DNA of 64,000 bases, taken from NCBI RefSeq assembly GCF_012910955.1, contig NZ_WTVQ01000007.1:1-64000 (forward strand). The letters are read 5' to 3'. This document shows, piece after piece, positions 1 to 8,665 of this stretch. Made by a program: the position numbers and the translations under genes. Positions within the stretch are counted from its first letter, which is position 1, and each line of letters begins with the position of its first letter. Source of the DNA: Aromatoleum diolicum (GTDB lineage: Bacteria > Pseudomonadota > Gammaproteobacteria > Burkholderiales > Rhodocyclaceae). The notes beneath the pieces are model-generated. The model ran no database searches, had not been told where the DNA came from, and saw only the letters and a list, made by a program, of their open reading frames with translations.

Positions 1-10
1 GTGATGCCCC

Positions 11-748
11 ATGCGCGACCCCGCCGCCCGCCCGCCTGCCCCTGAAACCCGCGACCGCATCCTGGATGCGGCCGAAGCCTTGTTTGTCGAGCATGGCTTC
101 GAGGCGACCTCGATGCGCATGATCACGGGCCGCGCGGAGGCGAATATCGCGGCGGTGAACTACCACTTCGGCACCAAGGACGCGCTGATCCAGGAAGTGT
201 TCCGGCGCCGGCTTACCGAGTTGAACCGGCAGCGATTGGCCACGCTGGATCGCCTGGAAGTCGAAGCCGGCGGTGCACCGCTGAAGCCGAGCCGCATCGT
301 CGAGGCCTTCTTTGGCACGGCGCTCGAGATGGCGGCGGATACCGAGCATGGCGGGCACACTTTCATGCGATTGCTCGGTCGAACTTATACCGAGCCAAGC
401 GGCTTCGTGCGCCAGTTCCTCGCCGAGGAATACGCCGAGGCCGTGGAGCGCTTCCTTGCGGCGCTGTACCGCGCGCTGCCTGAGGTGCCGCGCGAGGAAA
501 TCCTGTGGCGCTTCCATTTCATGATGGGGGCGATGTCCTACGCGATTGCCGGTACCGACGCGCTGCAGTTGTTCGCCGGAAAGTTCGATGACGCGGTGCC
601 GGAACGCCTGATGCCGCGCCTGATGTCCTTCCTGCTCGGCGGGTTGCGTGCGCCCTTGCCGGGCAACGGTGCCGATTCCGCCAACGGCGAGAGCGGCGTA
701 CCGGTGGCAATGGGAAAAGACCTGCAGCGCGTGCAGAAGCGGAAATAG
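11..748 (+). CDS. TetR/AcrR family transcriptional regulator, probable repressor of the fatty-acid genes
   Basis: A 245-residue one-component regulator. Residues about 15-60 form the TetR helix-turn-helix: a first helix around TRDRILDAAEALFVEHGF, then a recognition segment ending in the family hallmark NYHFGTKDAL. The rest is a longer ligand-binding domain typical of TetR proteins that sense acyl-CoAs or other lipids. It is the first gene before fadE on the same strand, about 90 bp away. By analogy with PsrA- and FadR-type TetR regulators of beta-oxidation, it probably represses the downstream fad genes and is released by a long-chain acyl-CoA. That role is inferred from position; I found no clear palindromic operator in front of fadE, fadL or the 8666 gene. 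Start ATG at 11; an earlier start outside the window cannot be excluded. Confidence 0.85.
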   Translation: MRDPAARPPAPETRDRILDAAEALFVEHGFEATSMRMITGRAEANIAAVNYHFGTKDALIQEVFRRRLTELNRQRLATLDRLEVEAGGAPLKPSRIVEAFFGTALEMAADTEHGGHTFMRLLGRTYTEPSGFVRQFLAEEYAEAVERFLAALYRALPEVPREEILWRFHFMMGAMSYAIAGTDALQLFAGKFDDAVPERLMPRLMSFLLGGLRAPLPGNGADSANGESGVPVAMGKDLQRVQKRK

Positions 749-841
749 TTTGAACACGACATTCGGCCCGGCCGACGACCGCGACGCAGAGCGTGGCGCA
801 GCCGGTGTGTGGGCCTGATACAGATGATCGAGGAGACGACA

Positions 842-3331
842 ATGATCTGGTGGTTTATCGCTTTGCTCCCTCCCTTGGCAATCGCGCTCGCCTACGGGCG
901 AGCGCCCTTTTTTGCCTGGGCCGGGACGGGACTGGTGTGGCTGGCGGCGTTCGCCTGGCTGGCGGGTTGGTCGCCGGCCGTTGCGAATACGGTGCTCGTG
1001 GCGTATGCGGCGCTGGCGGGGCTGTTCCTGATGCGGCCGCTGCGCCGTGCACTGGTGACCGCGCCGGTGTTTCGCGCCTTCCGGGGGGCGCTTCCGTCGA
1101 TGTCGCAGACCGAGAAGGATGCGCTCGAAGCCGGTACGGTATGGTGGGAGGGCGAGTTGTTCGGCGGCAAGCCGGACTGGTCGAAGCTGCTGAGTTATCC
1201 GTGGCCGACCCTGACCGCCGAGGAGCGCGCCTTTCTCGACCATGAAACCAGCGAGCTGTGCCGCCTGACGGATGACTGGAAGTCGACGCAGCGCCAGGAT
1301 CTGTCGCCGGAAGTCTGGCAGTACATCAAGGACCGGGGCTTCCTCGGCATGATCATCCCGAAGGAGTATGGCGGGAAGGGCTTTTCCGCCTACGCACATT
1401 CGCAGGTCGTCACCAAGCTGTCGACGCGCTCGTCGGCGCCGGCGATTACCGTGATGGTGCCGAACTCGCTCGGGCCGGCCGAGTTGCTGCTGCATTACGG
1501 CACGCCGGAACAGAAGTCCCATTACCTGCCGCGGCTCGCGAAGGGCTTGGAGATCCCGGCTTTCGCGCTGACCAGTCCGTGGGCGGGCTCGGATGCGGCC
1601 TCGATTCCGGACGCGGGCGTCGTGTGCAAAGGGACCTGGCAGGGGCGCGAGGTGCTGGGCATGCGCGTGTCCTTCGACAAGCGCTACATCACGCTCGCGC
1701 CGGTGTGCACGGTGTTCGGGCTGGCGTTCCGCCTGTACGACCCGGACGGGCTGCTCGGCGCGAATCCGGACCTGGGCATCACCTGCGCACTGGTGCCGCA
1801 CGATCATCCGGGTGTTGATATCGGCCGCCGCCATTTCCCGCTCAACGGCATCTGGATGAACGGGCCGGTGCGCGGGCGCGACGTGTTCATGCCGCTCGAT
1901 TTCATCATCGGCGGGCCGGAAATGGCCGGGCAGGGCTGGCGCATGCTGATGCAGTGCCTCGCGGCGGGGCGCTCGATCTCGCTGCCGGGCTCGAACACCG
2001 GCATGCAGAAGATGATCGCGCGTGCGGTCGGTGCGTATGCGCGGGTGCGCTACCAGTTCAAGACCGCCATCGGCCGCTTCGAGGGCGTCGAGGAGGCACT
2101 GACGCGCATCGGCGCGAACACCTATCTGAGCGATGCGGCGCGGGTGATGACGGCCGGCGCGATCGACCTCGGCGAGAAGCCCTCGGTGGTGTCGGCGATC
2201 GTCAAGTACCACGTCACCGAGCGCGCGCGCCAGACGGTCAACGACGGCATGGACGTCGTCGGCGGCAAGGGCATCTGCCTCGGGCCGCAGAACATGCTCG
2301 GGCGCGCCTACCAGCAGATTCCGGTGGGCATCACCGTCGAGGGCGCGAACATCCTGACGCGCAGCCTGATCCTGTTCGGCCAGGGGGCGATCCGTTGTCA
2401 TCCCTATGTGCTCGACGAGATGCACGCGGCGCAGGACAAGGATCTCGCGGCGTTCGACAAGGCTTTCTGGGGTCACATCGGCTACACCGTGTCGAACGCC
2501 GTGCGCGCGCTGGTGATGGGCATCACCGGCTCGCACTTCGTGACTATCCCGGACAACGTTGCGCCGGAAACGCGACGCTATTACCAGCAGCTGACGCGCT
2601 TTTCGACGGCGTTCGCCTTTCTTGCCGACATCTCGATGGGCACGATGGGCGGCGCGCTGAAGCGCAAGGAAAAGCTCTCGGCGCGCCTCGGCGACATCCT
2701 GTCGCTGATGTATCTGGCGTCGGCGACACTGCGCCGCTACGAGGCCGAAGGCCGCCAGGCGGCCGATGCGCCGCTGATGCACTGGGCGATCTGGGACTGC
2801 ATGTTCAAGGCGCAGAACGCCTTCGAGGGCGTGATCGCGAACTTCCCGAACAAGCTGTTCGCGACCCTGCTGCGCCGCATCGTGGTGTTCCCGCTGGGGC
2901 GGCCCTACGTTGTGCCGTCGGACCAGCTCGGCCATGAAGTCGCAAGGCTGCTGATCGAGCCGTCAGCGACGCGTGACCGGCTGACCTCAGACGTGTATCT
3001 GCCGGACGACGTCGAGGAGCCCGCCGGGGCGCTGGAGGCGGCGCTGCTGGCGACCATCGCGGCCGAGCCGATCGAGGCGAAAGTGAAGCAGGCGCAGAAG
3101 CAGGGGCGTTTCGATCCGGGGCTGCTGGTCGGCGGCGGTGTCGATGCACTGTGGCAGCGCGCTTTTGAGGCCGGCGTCATCAGCGCCGAGGAATTCGCGG
3201 TGCTCGCGCGTCGTGGCGAGCTGCGCGACAAAGTCATCCGCGTCGACGACTTCCCCTACGACTTCGGCCTGCGCGAGGCACTCGCGGATGTCGACACGAA
3301 CGATTCGCGCCCGCTGCGTGCGGTGGCTTGA
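842..3331 (+). CDS. fadE: FadE-type acyl-CoA dehydrogenase
   Basis: FAD-dependent acyl-CoA dehydrogenase (829 residues, against 814 for E. coli FadE) doing the first oxidation of beta-oxidation. The N-terminus carries two to three hydrophobic segments (residues about 1-65), as FadE proteins have, so it is probably attached to the inner membrane. The dehydrogenase core follows, with YGTPEQKSHYLPRLAKG and FALTSPWAGSDAAS in the middle domain, and the catalytic base is expected at Glu500 in TVEGANIL. The C-terminal 250 residues are the FadE-specific extension (DUF1974 type). ATG 842 is preferred over an upstream in-frame ATG at 809 because AGGAG (831-835) stands 6 nt before it. It leads an operon-like run with the thiolase at 3356. 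Confidence 0.95.
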   Translation: MIWWFIALLPPLAIALAYGRAPFFAWAGTGLVWLAAFAWLAGWSPAVANTVLVAYAALAGLFLMRPLRRALVTAPVFRAFRGALPSMSQTEKDALEAGTVWWEGELFGGKPDWSKLLSYPWPTLTAEERAFLDHETSELCRLTDDWKSTQRQDLSPEVWQYIKDRGFLGMIIPKEYGGKGFSAYAHSQVVTKLSTRSSAPAITVMVPNSLGPAELLLHYGTPEQKSHYLPRLAKGLEIPAFALTSPWAGSDAASIPDAGVVCKGTWQGREVLGMRVSFDKRYITLAPVCTVFGLAFRLYDPDGLLGANPDLGITCALVPHDHPGVDIGRRHFPLNGIWMNGPVRGRDVFMPLDFIIGGPEMAGQGWRMLMQCLAAGRSISLPGSNTGMQKMIARAVGAYARVRYQFKTAIGRFEGVEEALTRIGANTYLSDAARVMTAGAIDLGEKPSVVSAIVKYHVTERARQTVNDGMDVVGGKGICLGPQNMLGRAYQQIPVGITVEGANILTRSLILFGQGAIRCHPYVLDEMHAAQDKDLAAFDKAFWGHIGYTVSNAVRALVMGITGSHFVTIPDNVAPETRRYYQQLTRFSTAFAFLADISMGTMGGALKRKEKLSARLGDILSLMYLASATLRRYEAEGRQAADAPLMHWAIWDCMFKAQNAFEGVIANFPNKLFATLLRRIVVFPLGRPYVVPSDQLGHEVARLLIEPSATRDRLTSDVYLPDDVEEPAGALEAALLATIAAEPIEAKVKQAQKQGRFDPGLLVGGGVDALWQRAFEAGVISAEEFAVLARRGELRDKVIRVDDFPYDFGLREALADVDTNDSRPLRAVA

Positions 3332-3355
3332 CGGGATCCGAGGAGCGCACAGGGC

Positions 3356-4639
3356 ATGAGTGGCAGCATCTACATCATCGACGGCGCACGTACGCCCTTC
3401 CTGAAAGCGAAGAACGCGCCGGGGCCGTTCGCGGCGTCGGACCTCGCGACCGCAGCGGGCGCGGCGCTGCTGATGCGTCAGCGTTTTGCGCCGGACCAGC
3501 TGGATGAAGTCATCCTCGGTTGCGCCAGTCCGTCGCCGGACGAGGTCAATATCGGCCGCGTCGTCGCCCTGCGCATGGGCTGCGGGCACAAGGTGCCGGG
3601 CTGGACCGTGATGCGCAACTGCGCGTCGGGCATGCAGGCGCTCGATTCCGCGATCGCGAACATCCAGGCGGGGAGGTCGGACCTGGTGATGGCCGGCGGC
3701 GTCGATGCGCTGTCGCGTGCGCCGCTGCTGTTTTCCGATGCAATGGTGCGCTGGCTGTCGGGCTGGTACGCGGCGAAAACCGCCGGGCAAAAGTTCGCCG
3801 CGATCCGCCAGTTCCGGCCGACTTATCTCGCGCCGGTGATCGGCATCATGAAGGGGCTGACCGATCCGATTGTCGGCCAGCTGATGGGCCAGACGGCGGA
3901 AAATCTCGCGCATCGCTTCGATATCTCGCGCACGGACATGGACGCGTTCGCGGTGCAGAGCCACCGACGCGTGCTTGCGGCGCAGGAGCGCGGCCATTTC
4001 GACGAGATCGTGCCGCTGATCGATCGCGACGGTACGGTGTACAAGGACGACGACGGCGTGCGCCGCGATTCGTCGATCGAGAATCTGGCGAAGCTCAAGC
4101 CTTTCTTCGACCGCAAGTATGGTCGCGTGACGGCGGGCAACAGCTCGCAGATCACCGACGGCGCCGCCTGGCTGATCCTCGCCTCCGAGACCGCCGTCGC
4201 GCGCCATGGCCTGACGCCGCTCGGGCGCATCGTCGACAGCCAGTGGGCGGGGCTGGATCCGGCGCAGATGGGGCTGGGGCCGGTGCATGCGGCGACGCCG
4301 ATCTTGCAACGCCACGGGCTGGGCGTGAACGACCTCGATGCGTGGGAGATCAACGAAGCCTTCGCGGCGCAGGTGATCGCCTGCCTGCGCGCGTGGGATG
4401 ACGCCGATTACTGCCGCGACGAACTGGGACTGGGCGGCGCGCTCGGGCGCCTCGACGAAGCGCGTCTGAACATCGACGGCGGTGCGATCGCGCAGGGCCA
4501 TCCGGTCGGGGCGAGCGGTGCGCGCATCGTGCTGCATCTGCTGAACGTGTTGCGCCGGGGCGGGCTCAAACGCGGTATCGCCAGCATCTGCATCGGCGGC
4601 GGCCAGGGCGGTGCGATGCTGGTGGAGGCGCTGCCATGA
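3356..4639 (+). CDS. fadI: acetyl-CoA C-acyltransferase (FadI-type thiolase)
   Basis: A 427-residue thiolase, close in length to E. coli FadI (436), which cleaves 3-ketoacyl-CoA to acetyl-CoA and a shortened acyl-CoA. The nucleophilic Cys89 lies in RNCASGMQALDSA; NEAFAAQ, the GHPVGASGAR histidine motif and the second catalytic cysteine in SICIGGGQGG are all present, so the enzyme looks intact. AGGAG at 3341-3345 precedes the ATG. It is 24 bp after fadE, and its stop overlaps the next start as ATGA at 4636, implying translational coupling with the hydratase-dehydrogenase partner, as in alpha-beta trifunctional complexes. A second thiolase at 11074 is only distantly similar and probably has a different chain-length preference (inference). 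Confidence 0.93.
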   Translation: MSGSIYIIDGARTPFLKAKNAPGPFAASDLATAAGAALLMRQRFAPDQLDEVILGCASPSPDEVNIGRVVALRMGCGHKVPGWTVMRNCASGMQALDSAIANIQAGRSDLVMAGGVDALSRAPLLFSDAMVRWLSGWYAAKTAGQKFAAIRQFRPTYLAPVIGIMKGLTDPIVGQLMGQTAENLAHRFDISRTDMDAFAVQSHRRVLAAQERGHFDEIVPLIDRDGTVYKDDDGVRRDSSIENLAKLKPFFDRKYGRVTAGNSSQITDGAAWLILASETAVARHGLTPLGRIVDSQWAGLDPAQMGLGPVHAATPILQRHGLGVNDLDAWEINEAFAAQVIACLRAWDDADYCRDELGLGGALGRLDEARLNIDGGAIAQGHPVGASGARIVLHLLNVLRRGGLKRGIASICIGGGQGGAMLVEALP

Positions 4640-6642
4640 GCATCAATTACAGGCACCTCAGCCTGGTGCGCAAGCATGATCCGGACGGCATCGCGTGGCT
4701 GTATCTGGACCGCGCGCAGTCGACGACCAACACCCTGTCGCGCGATATGCTCGATGAGCTGGCGGGGGTGTTTGCGGCGCTCGAAGCGAATCCGCCGAAA
4801 GGGCTGGTCATCGCGTCGGCGAAGCCGGCCGGTTTCATTGCCGGCGCCGACATCGAGGAATTCACGCGCATCGACTCGCCGCAGGCGGCGCGCGATCTGG
4901 TCGAACGTGGCTGGGAGCTGTTCAACTGGCTCGCGCGGCTGAAATTCCCGACGCTGGCGCTGATTCGCGGCCATTGCATGGGCGGCGGGCTGGAGCTGGC
5001 GCTGGCGTGCCGCTACCGCATCGTCGTCGACGAGCCGGGCACGAAGCTCGCGCTGCCGGAAGTGATGCTGGGCATTGTTCCGGCGTGGGGCGGCATGATG
5101 CGCCTGCCGGCGCTGATCGGCCCGGCCGCAGCGCTGGATCTGATGCTCACCGGCAAGAGCGTCGACGCACGCCGTGCGAAGGCGTTGGGGCTTGCCGACG
5201 AGTGCGTGCCGCCGCGCGTCATGGAGAACGCCGCGCGCATGTTGGTCGGCTCCGGCCAGCGTCCGCGTGCGCTGCCCTTGATGCAGAAGCTGCTGAACGG
5301 GCCGCTGAAGGCAGTCGTCGCCGCCAGCGCCCGCAAGCAGGTGGCGGCGAAGGCGCGGCGCGAGCACTATCCTGCGCCCTACGCGATCCTCGAGATCTGG
5401 CAGAAGTTCGGCGGCAATGCGCTGGCGGTGCCGGCCGGGCACCCGGCCTCGCTGGAGGCGATCTTCCGCTCGCCGACGGCGAAGAACCTGGTGCGCGTGT
5501 TCTTCCTGCAGGAGCGGCTGAAAGGCTTCGGCAAAGGTGATGGCAAAAGCGGCGATTTCGCGCCGCGTCACGTACATGTCGTCGGCGCCGGGGTGATGGG
5601 CGGCGACATCGCGGCGCTGTGCGCATTGTCGGGCATGACGGTGACGCTGCAGGACCAGTCGGTCGAGCGCATCGCGCCGGCGATCGCACGGGCGGCGAAA
5701 CTGTTCGAACGCAAGCTGAAGCACGATGCGCGGCAGGTGCGCTTCGCGCTCGACCGCCTGATCCCCGACCCGCAGGGGCATGGTGTGGCCGGCGCGGATC
5801 TGATCATCGAGGCAATCTTCGAGAACCTCGACGCCAAGCGGACCTTGTTCGCGGATCTGGAGCGCCGCGCAAGACCGGATGCCGTACTGGCGACGAACAC
5901 CTCGAGCCTGCGCATCGAGGATATCGCCGGCGCCCTCGCCGAGCCGCGCAGGCTGGTCGGCATCCACTTTTTCAACCCGGTGGCGCTGATGCCGCTGGTG
6001 GAAGTGGTGCGCGGCGAGGTTTCGGACGCCGAGGCGCTGCGCCGTGCCGCGGCCTTCGTGCGGCGCATCGACAAGCTGCCGCTACCGGTGAAAAGTGCGC
6101 CGGGCTTCCTCGTCAATGCGGTGCTCGGTCCTTACATGCTCGAAGCCTTGCGTTGCGTCGATGAGGGCATTGCGCCGGAAACGGTGGATGCGGCGCTGGT
6201 CGCGTTCGGCATGCCGATGGGGCCGGTCGAACTGGTCGACACCGTCGGGCTCGACATCGCCGTCGCGGCAGGCAAGGCGCTCGCCGGCAGCGCTGCCCAG
6301 CCGCCGAAACGCTTGATGGAACTCGTTGCCGCGGGGCATCTTGGTCGCAAGACCGGACAGGGTTATTACCGCTGGGCCGACGGCAAGGCGCAGAAGGCTG
6401 CGGCGGCGGCTGTGCCGGCGGGGCTCGCGGATCGCATCGTCGCGCCGCTGCTGGCCGCGACGCGCCGCTGTGTCGAGCAGGGCGTAGTCGCCGATGCCGA
6501 TCTCGCGGATGCTGGTGTGATATTCGGGACTGGTTTCGCGCCCTTCACGGGCGGGCCACTCAGTTATTCCCCTGATTCGGGTAAAACAATGACTGACGAG
6601 CTGTCGCGTCCGTCCGATGGTGCTATGGTTAATGCTGGATGA
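4636..6642 (+). CDS. fadJ: bifunctional enoyl-CoA hydratase / 3-hydroxyacyl-CoA dehydrogenase (FadJ-type alpha subunit)
   Basis: A 668-residue fusion catalysing hydration and NAD-dependent oxidation in beta-oxidation. Residues about 15-200 are the crotonase domain: GADIEEF oxyanion region, GHCMGGGLELALACR and LPEVMLGIVPAWGG, which supply the two hydratase glutamates. From about 312 comes the Rossmann dehydrogenase (VGAGVMGGDIAAL), with the catalytic histidine at His444 in HFFNPVALMPLVEVV. It is a little shorter than FadJ/FadB (about 715-730), mostly at the C-terminus. The start overlaps the thiolase stop by 4 bp, so the two probably form an alpha-beta complex. Domain order is hydratase first, opposite to the enzyme at 8666. 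Confidence 0.93.
   Translation: MSINYRHLSLVRKHDPDGIAWLYLDRAQSTTNTLSRDMLDELAGVFAALEANPPKGLVIASAKPAGFIAGADIEEFTRIDSPQAARDLVERGWELFNWLARLKFPTLALIRGHCMGGGLELALACRYRIVVDEPGTKLALPEVMLGIVPAWGGMMRLPALIGPAAALDLMLTGKSVDARRAKALGLADECVPPRVMENAARMLVGSGQRPRALPLMQKLLNGPLKAVVAASARKQVAAKARREHYPAPYAILEIWQKFGGNALAVPAGHPASLEAIFRSPTAKNLVRVFFLQERLKGFGKGDGKSGDFAPRHVHVVGAGVMGGDIAALCALSGMTVTLQDQSVERIAPAIARAAKLFERKLKHDARQVRFALDRLIPDPQGHGVAGADLIIEAIFENLDAKRTLFADLERRARPDAVLATNTSSLRIEDIAGALAEPRRLVGIHFFNPVALMPLVEVVRGEVSDAEALRRAAAFVRRIDKLPLPVKSAPGFLVNAVLGPYMLEALRCVDEGIAPETVDAALVAFGMPMGPVELVDTVGLDIAVAAGKALAGSAAQPPKRLMELVAAGHLGRKTGQGYYRWADGKAQKAAAAAVPAGLADRIVAPLLAATRRCVEQGVVADADLADAGVIFGTGFAPFTGGPLSYSPDSGKTMTDELSRPSDGAMVNAG
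6601..6629 (+). promoter_or_regulatory. possible internal promoter before the thioesterase gene
   Basis: CTGTCG at 6601-6606 and TATGGT at 6624-6629 are 17 bp apart, and TGC just before the -10 gives an extended -10. The site lies inside the end of the preceding gene, about 33 bp before the thioesterase ATG. The -35 is weak, and in GC-rich DNA such matches arise by chance. Confidence 0.28.
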
Positions 6643-6661
6643 GCAAAATGAGGAACTGCCG

Positions 6662-7069
6662 ATGAGCGATGCTTCCGAAGCGCCGGCGCAGCTGCCGGAA
6701 CACAAGCAGCCCGCCCTGCGGGTCATGCCGATGCCCGGCGACCTTAACCCTTTCGGGGATGTATTCGGCGGCTGGATCATGGCGATGGTCGACATTGCCG
6801 GCGCGATTCCGGCGCATCGCCGCGCGCGCTGCCGCGTTGCGACGGTCGCGGTGAATTCCTTCGTCTTCAAGCAGCCGGTTTCGGTTGGCGACCTTGTAAG
6901 TTTTTATGCCGAAGTAGTGTCGGTCGGCCGCACTTCGATCACTGTGGACGTCGAGGTGTTCGCCGAGCGCGATCCCGAGAATCCCGTGGTCGTGAAAGTC
7001 ACCGAGGCGACGCTGACTTACGTTGCGCTCGACGACAAGGGACGTAAACGGCCGGTTCCGGCCGCGTGA
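6662..7069 (+). CDS. acyl-CoA thioesterase, hotdog fold (YciA/BACH type)
   Basis: A single hotdog domain of 135 residues, close to YciA (132). The family motif runs from NPFGDVFGGW to the aspartate in MVDIAGAI, the usual catalytic Asp of this hexameric thioesterase group; later strands (NSFVFKQPVSVGDLV) form the CoA site. It hydrolyses acyl-CoAs in the cytoplasm, which here could release CoA or prevent overload during fatty-acid degradation. ATG 6662 is chosen over 6617 because AGGAA (6651-6655) lies 6 nt upstream and family proteins start shortly before NPFGDVF. The gene follows the hydratase-dehydrogenase by 19 bp. Confidence 0.9.
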   Translation: MSDASEAPAQLPEHKQPALRVMPMPGDLNPFGDVFGGWIMAMVDIAGAIPAHRRARCRVATVAVNSFVFKQPVSVGDLVSFYAEVVSVGRTSITVDVEVFAERDPENPVVVKVTEATLTYVALDDKGRKRPVPAA

Positions 7070-7192
7070 GGCGTATCTGAAGTAGTTCGCGGGTTCTTCG
7101 CGATGCCGGAGAGTTCGCGCAAATCCTGGCAAGCCGTGGTGGCGCTCCGGAGATGCTGCGCCCGGATTGCACAGACAATTCAAGAGGAGACG

Positions 7193-8509
7193 ATGTACAT
7201 GAAGAAAACGACGATTGCCCGCCTGCTTCCCGCGGCCCTGCTCGCATTGGGCGCCGGGACCGCGTCGGCCGCGGGCTTCCAGTTGCTCGAGCAGAACGCC
7301 AGCGGCATCGGCAATGCCTACGCCGGTTCGGCCGCGGTGGCGGAAAACGCCAGCACCATCTTTTTCAACCCTGCCGGCATGACGCAGCTGCAGGCGCGGG
7401 AGTTCTCGGTCGGGGTCTCCGCGGTACGGCCGAGTTTCGAGTTCAAGAACAAGGGCAGCGTCATCCTCAATGCCCCCCGGATCGCGACCACCGGCGGGGA
7501 CGGCGACGACGCCGGCTCGTGGGCGGCGCTGCCGAACGGCTATCTGTCGTGGGCGCTGAACAAGGATTTGTATGTCGGTGTCGGCCTCGGCGCGCCCTTC
7601 GGCCTGATCACCGAGTATGACGATGACTGGGTCGGTCGCGCGCAATCGATCAAATTCGATCTGAAGACCTACAACATCAACCCGTCGATCGCGTATCGCG
7701 TGAATGACAAGCTCTCGATCGGCGCGGGTGTCAGCTGGCAGCGGCTCGAAGCCGAATACGAGCGGGTCGCCACGGTTCTGCCGACCGGGATCTCGCCGGT
7801 GCCGGGGTTGAGTTCCACGTTCGCGACGCTGGACGCCGATTCGGACGCGTGGGGCTGGAACGTTGGTGCATTGTTCACGCTGTCGCCGGCGATGAAGGTC
7901 GGCGTGTCCTACCGCTCGACGGTCGACCACACGCTCGAGGGCGATCTGAAAGTCGAAGGCCCGGCCGCGGGACTCGCGCCGACCCTGCAGTCGGTCAAGG
8001 CCGAGGCGGATGTCGAGTTGCCCGACACCTTCATCGTTAGCGTGACGCAAAAGCTCAACGACCGCTGGGAGATGCTCGGCGACCTGTCGTGGACGGGCTG
8101 GAGCAGCGTCGATCAGGTGCATATCGTGAGAACGTCCGGTCTCGCGGCGGGAACCGTCGCGCAGACGCTCGAGGCTGACTTCAAGGACACCTGGCGCGTC
8201 GCGCTCGGCGCGAACTACCAGCTGAACGATGCGTGGAAGCTCAAGTTCGGCATCGCCTGGGACCAGACGCCGGTGAAGGACAAGGAGCGTCGCCTCGTCG
8301 CGCTGCCGGATAACGACCGCACCTGGCTGAGCGTCGGCGGCCAGTGGAAACTCAGCAAGACCAACACCGTCGATCTCGGTGCCGCCTGGCTGTATATCCC
8401 GAAGACCAAGATCGACAACGACCAGAGCACGCTCGGCCGCGGCCGCGTGACCGGCGAGTACGATTCCAGCGTGTGGATCCTGGGCGCTCAGTACTCGATG
8501 GCGTTCTGA
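7193..8509 (+). CDS. fadL: FadL-family outer-membrane long-chain fatty-acid transporter
   Basis: An outer-membrane channel of about 438 residues. The signal peptide (residues 1 to about 26) ends before AGFQLLEQNASGIGNAYAG, the conserved N-terminal plug of FadL proteins, and is followed by the family signature IFFNPAGMT. The remainder is a run of alternating beta-strands ending in an aromatic residue (QYSMAF), as Bam substrates do. It should admit long-chain fatty acids or other hydrophobic substrates. GAGGAG at 7184-7189 serves ATG 7193 or ATG 7199, and the choice changes only two residues. It sits between the two beta-oxidation gene sets and is followed by a hairpin at 8527, so it probably ends a transcript. 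Confidence 0.93.
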   Translation: MYMKKTTIARLLPAALLALGAGTASAAGFQLLEQNASGIGNAYAGSAAVAENASTIFFNPAGMTQLQAREFSVGVSAVRPSFEFKNKGSVILNAPRIATTGGDGDDAGSWAALPNGYLSWALNKDLYVGVGLGAPFGLITEYDDDWVGRAQSIKFDLKTYNINPSIAYRVNDKLSIGAGVSWQRLEAEYERVATVLPTGISPVPGLSSTFATLDADSDAWGWNVGALFTLSPAMKVGVSYRSTVDHTLEGDLKVEGPAAGLAPTLQSVKAEADVELPDTFIVSVTQKLNDRWEMLGDLSWTGWSSVDQVHIVRTSGLAAGTVAQTLEADFKDTWRVALGANYQLNDAWKLKFGIAWDQTPVKDKERRLVALPDNDRTWLSVGGQWKLSKTNTVDLGAAWLYIPKTKIDNDQSTLGRGRVTGEYDSSVWILGAQYSMAF

Positions 8510-8526
8510 CCGTCGCATCGCGCGTC

Positions 8527-8558
8527 GGGCGGCGGTGCGCATGCCGCCGCCCTTCTTT
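8527..8558 (+). terminator. rho-independent terminator after fadL
   Basis: A perfect 9-bp stem, GGGCGGCGG (8527-8535) with CCGCCGCCC (8544-8552), has an 8-nt loop and is followed by TTCTTT. It lies 17 bp after the fadL stop and before the next gene, separating the two beta-oxidation transcripts. Confidence 0.7.
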
Positions 8559-8616
8559 CCAGCAAACGCCGGCCTGATCCGCTAAAACGATAACGGGAGA
8601 GCGCCCGGGGTGGTGC

Positions 8617-8645
8617 TTGCTTCGGGTAAATGACAAATGGGTAAT
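8617..8645 (+). promoter_or_regulatory. candidate promoter for the second beta-oxidation set
   Basis: TTGCTT (8617-8622), a 17-bp spacer and GGTAAT (8640-8645), in the 156-bp gap between the fadL terminator and the next start. The upstream terminator makes a promoter in this gap likely, but the -10 is poor and so close to the ATG at 8666 that the leader would be only about 15 nt. Confidence 0.3.
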
Positions 8646-8665
8646 CCGGAAACCGGAGAAATGGC

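Noticed and set aside
749-841. Operator for the TetR regulator before fadE
   Set aside because: An AGTTTGAAC stretch recalls half of a PsrA-type site, but no matching inverted half was found at a sensible distance.
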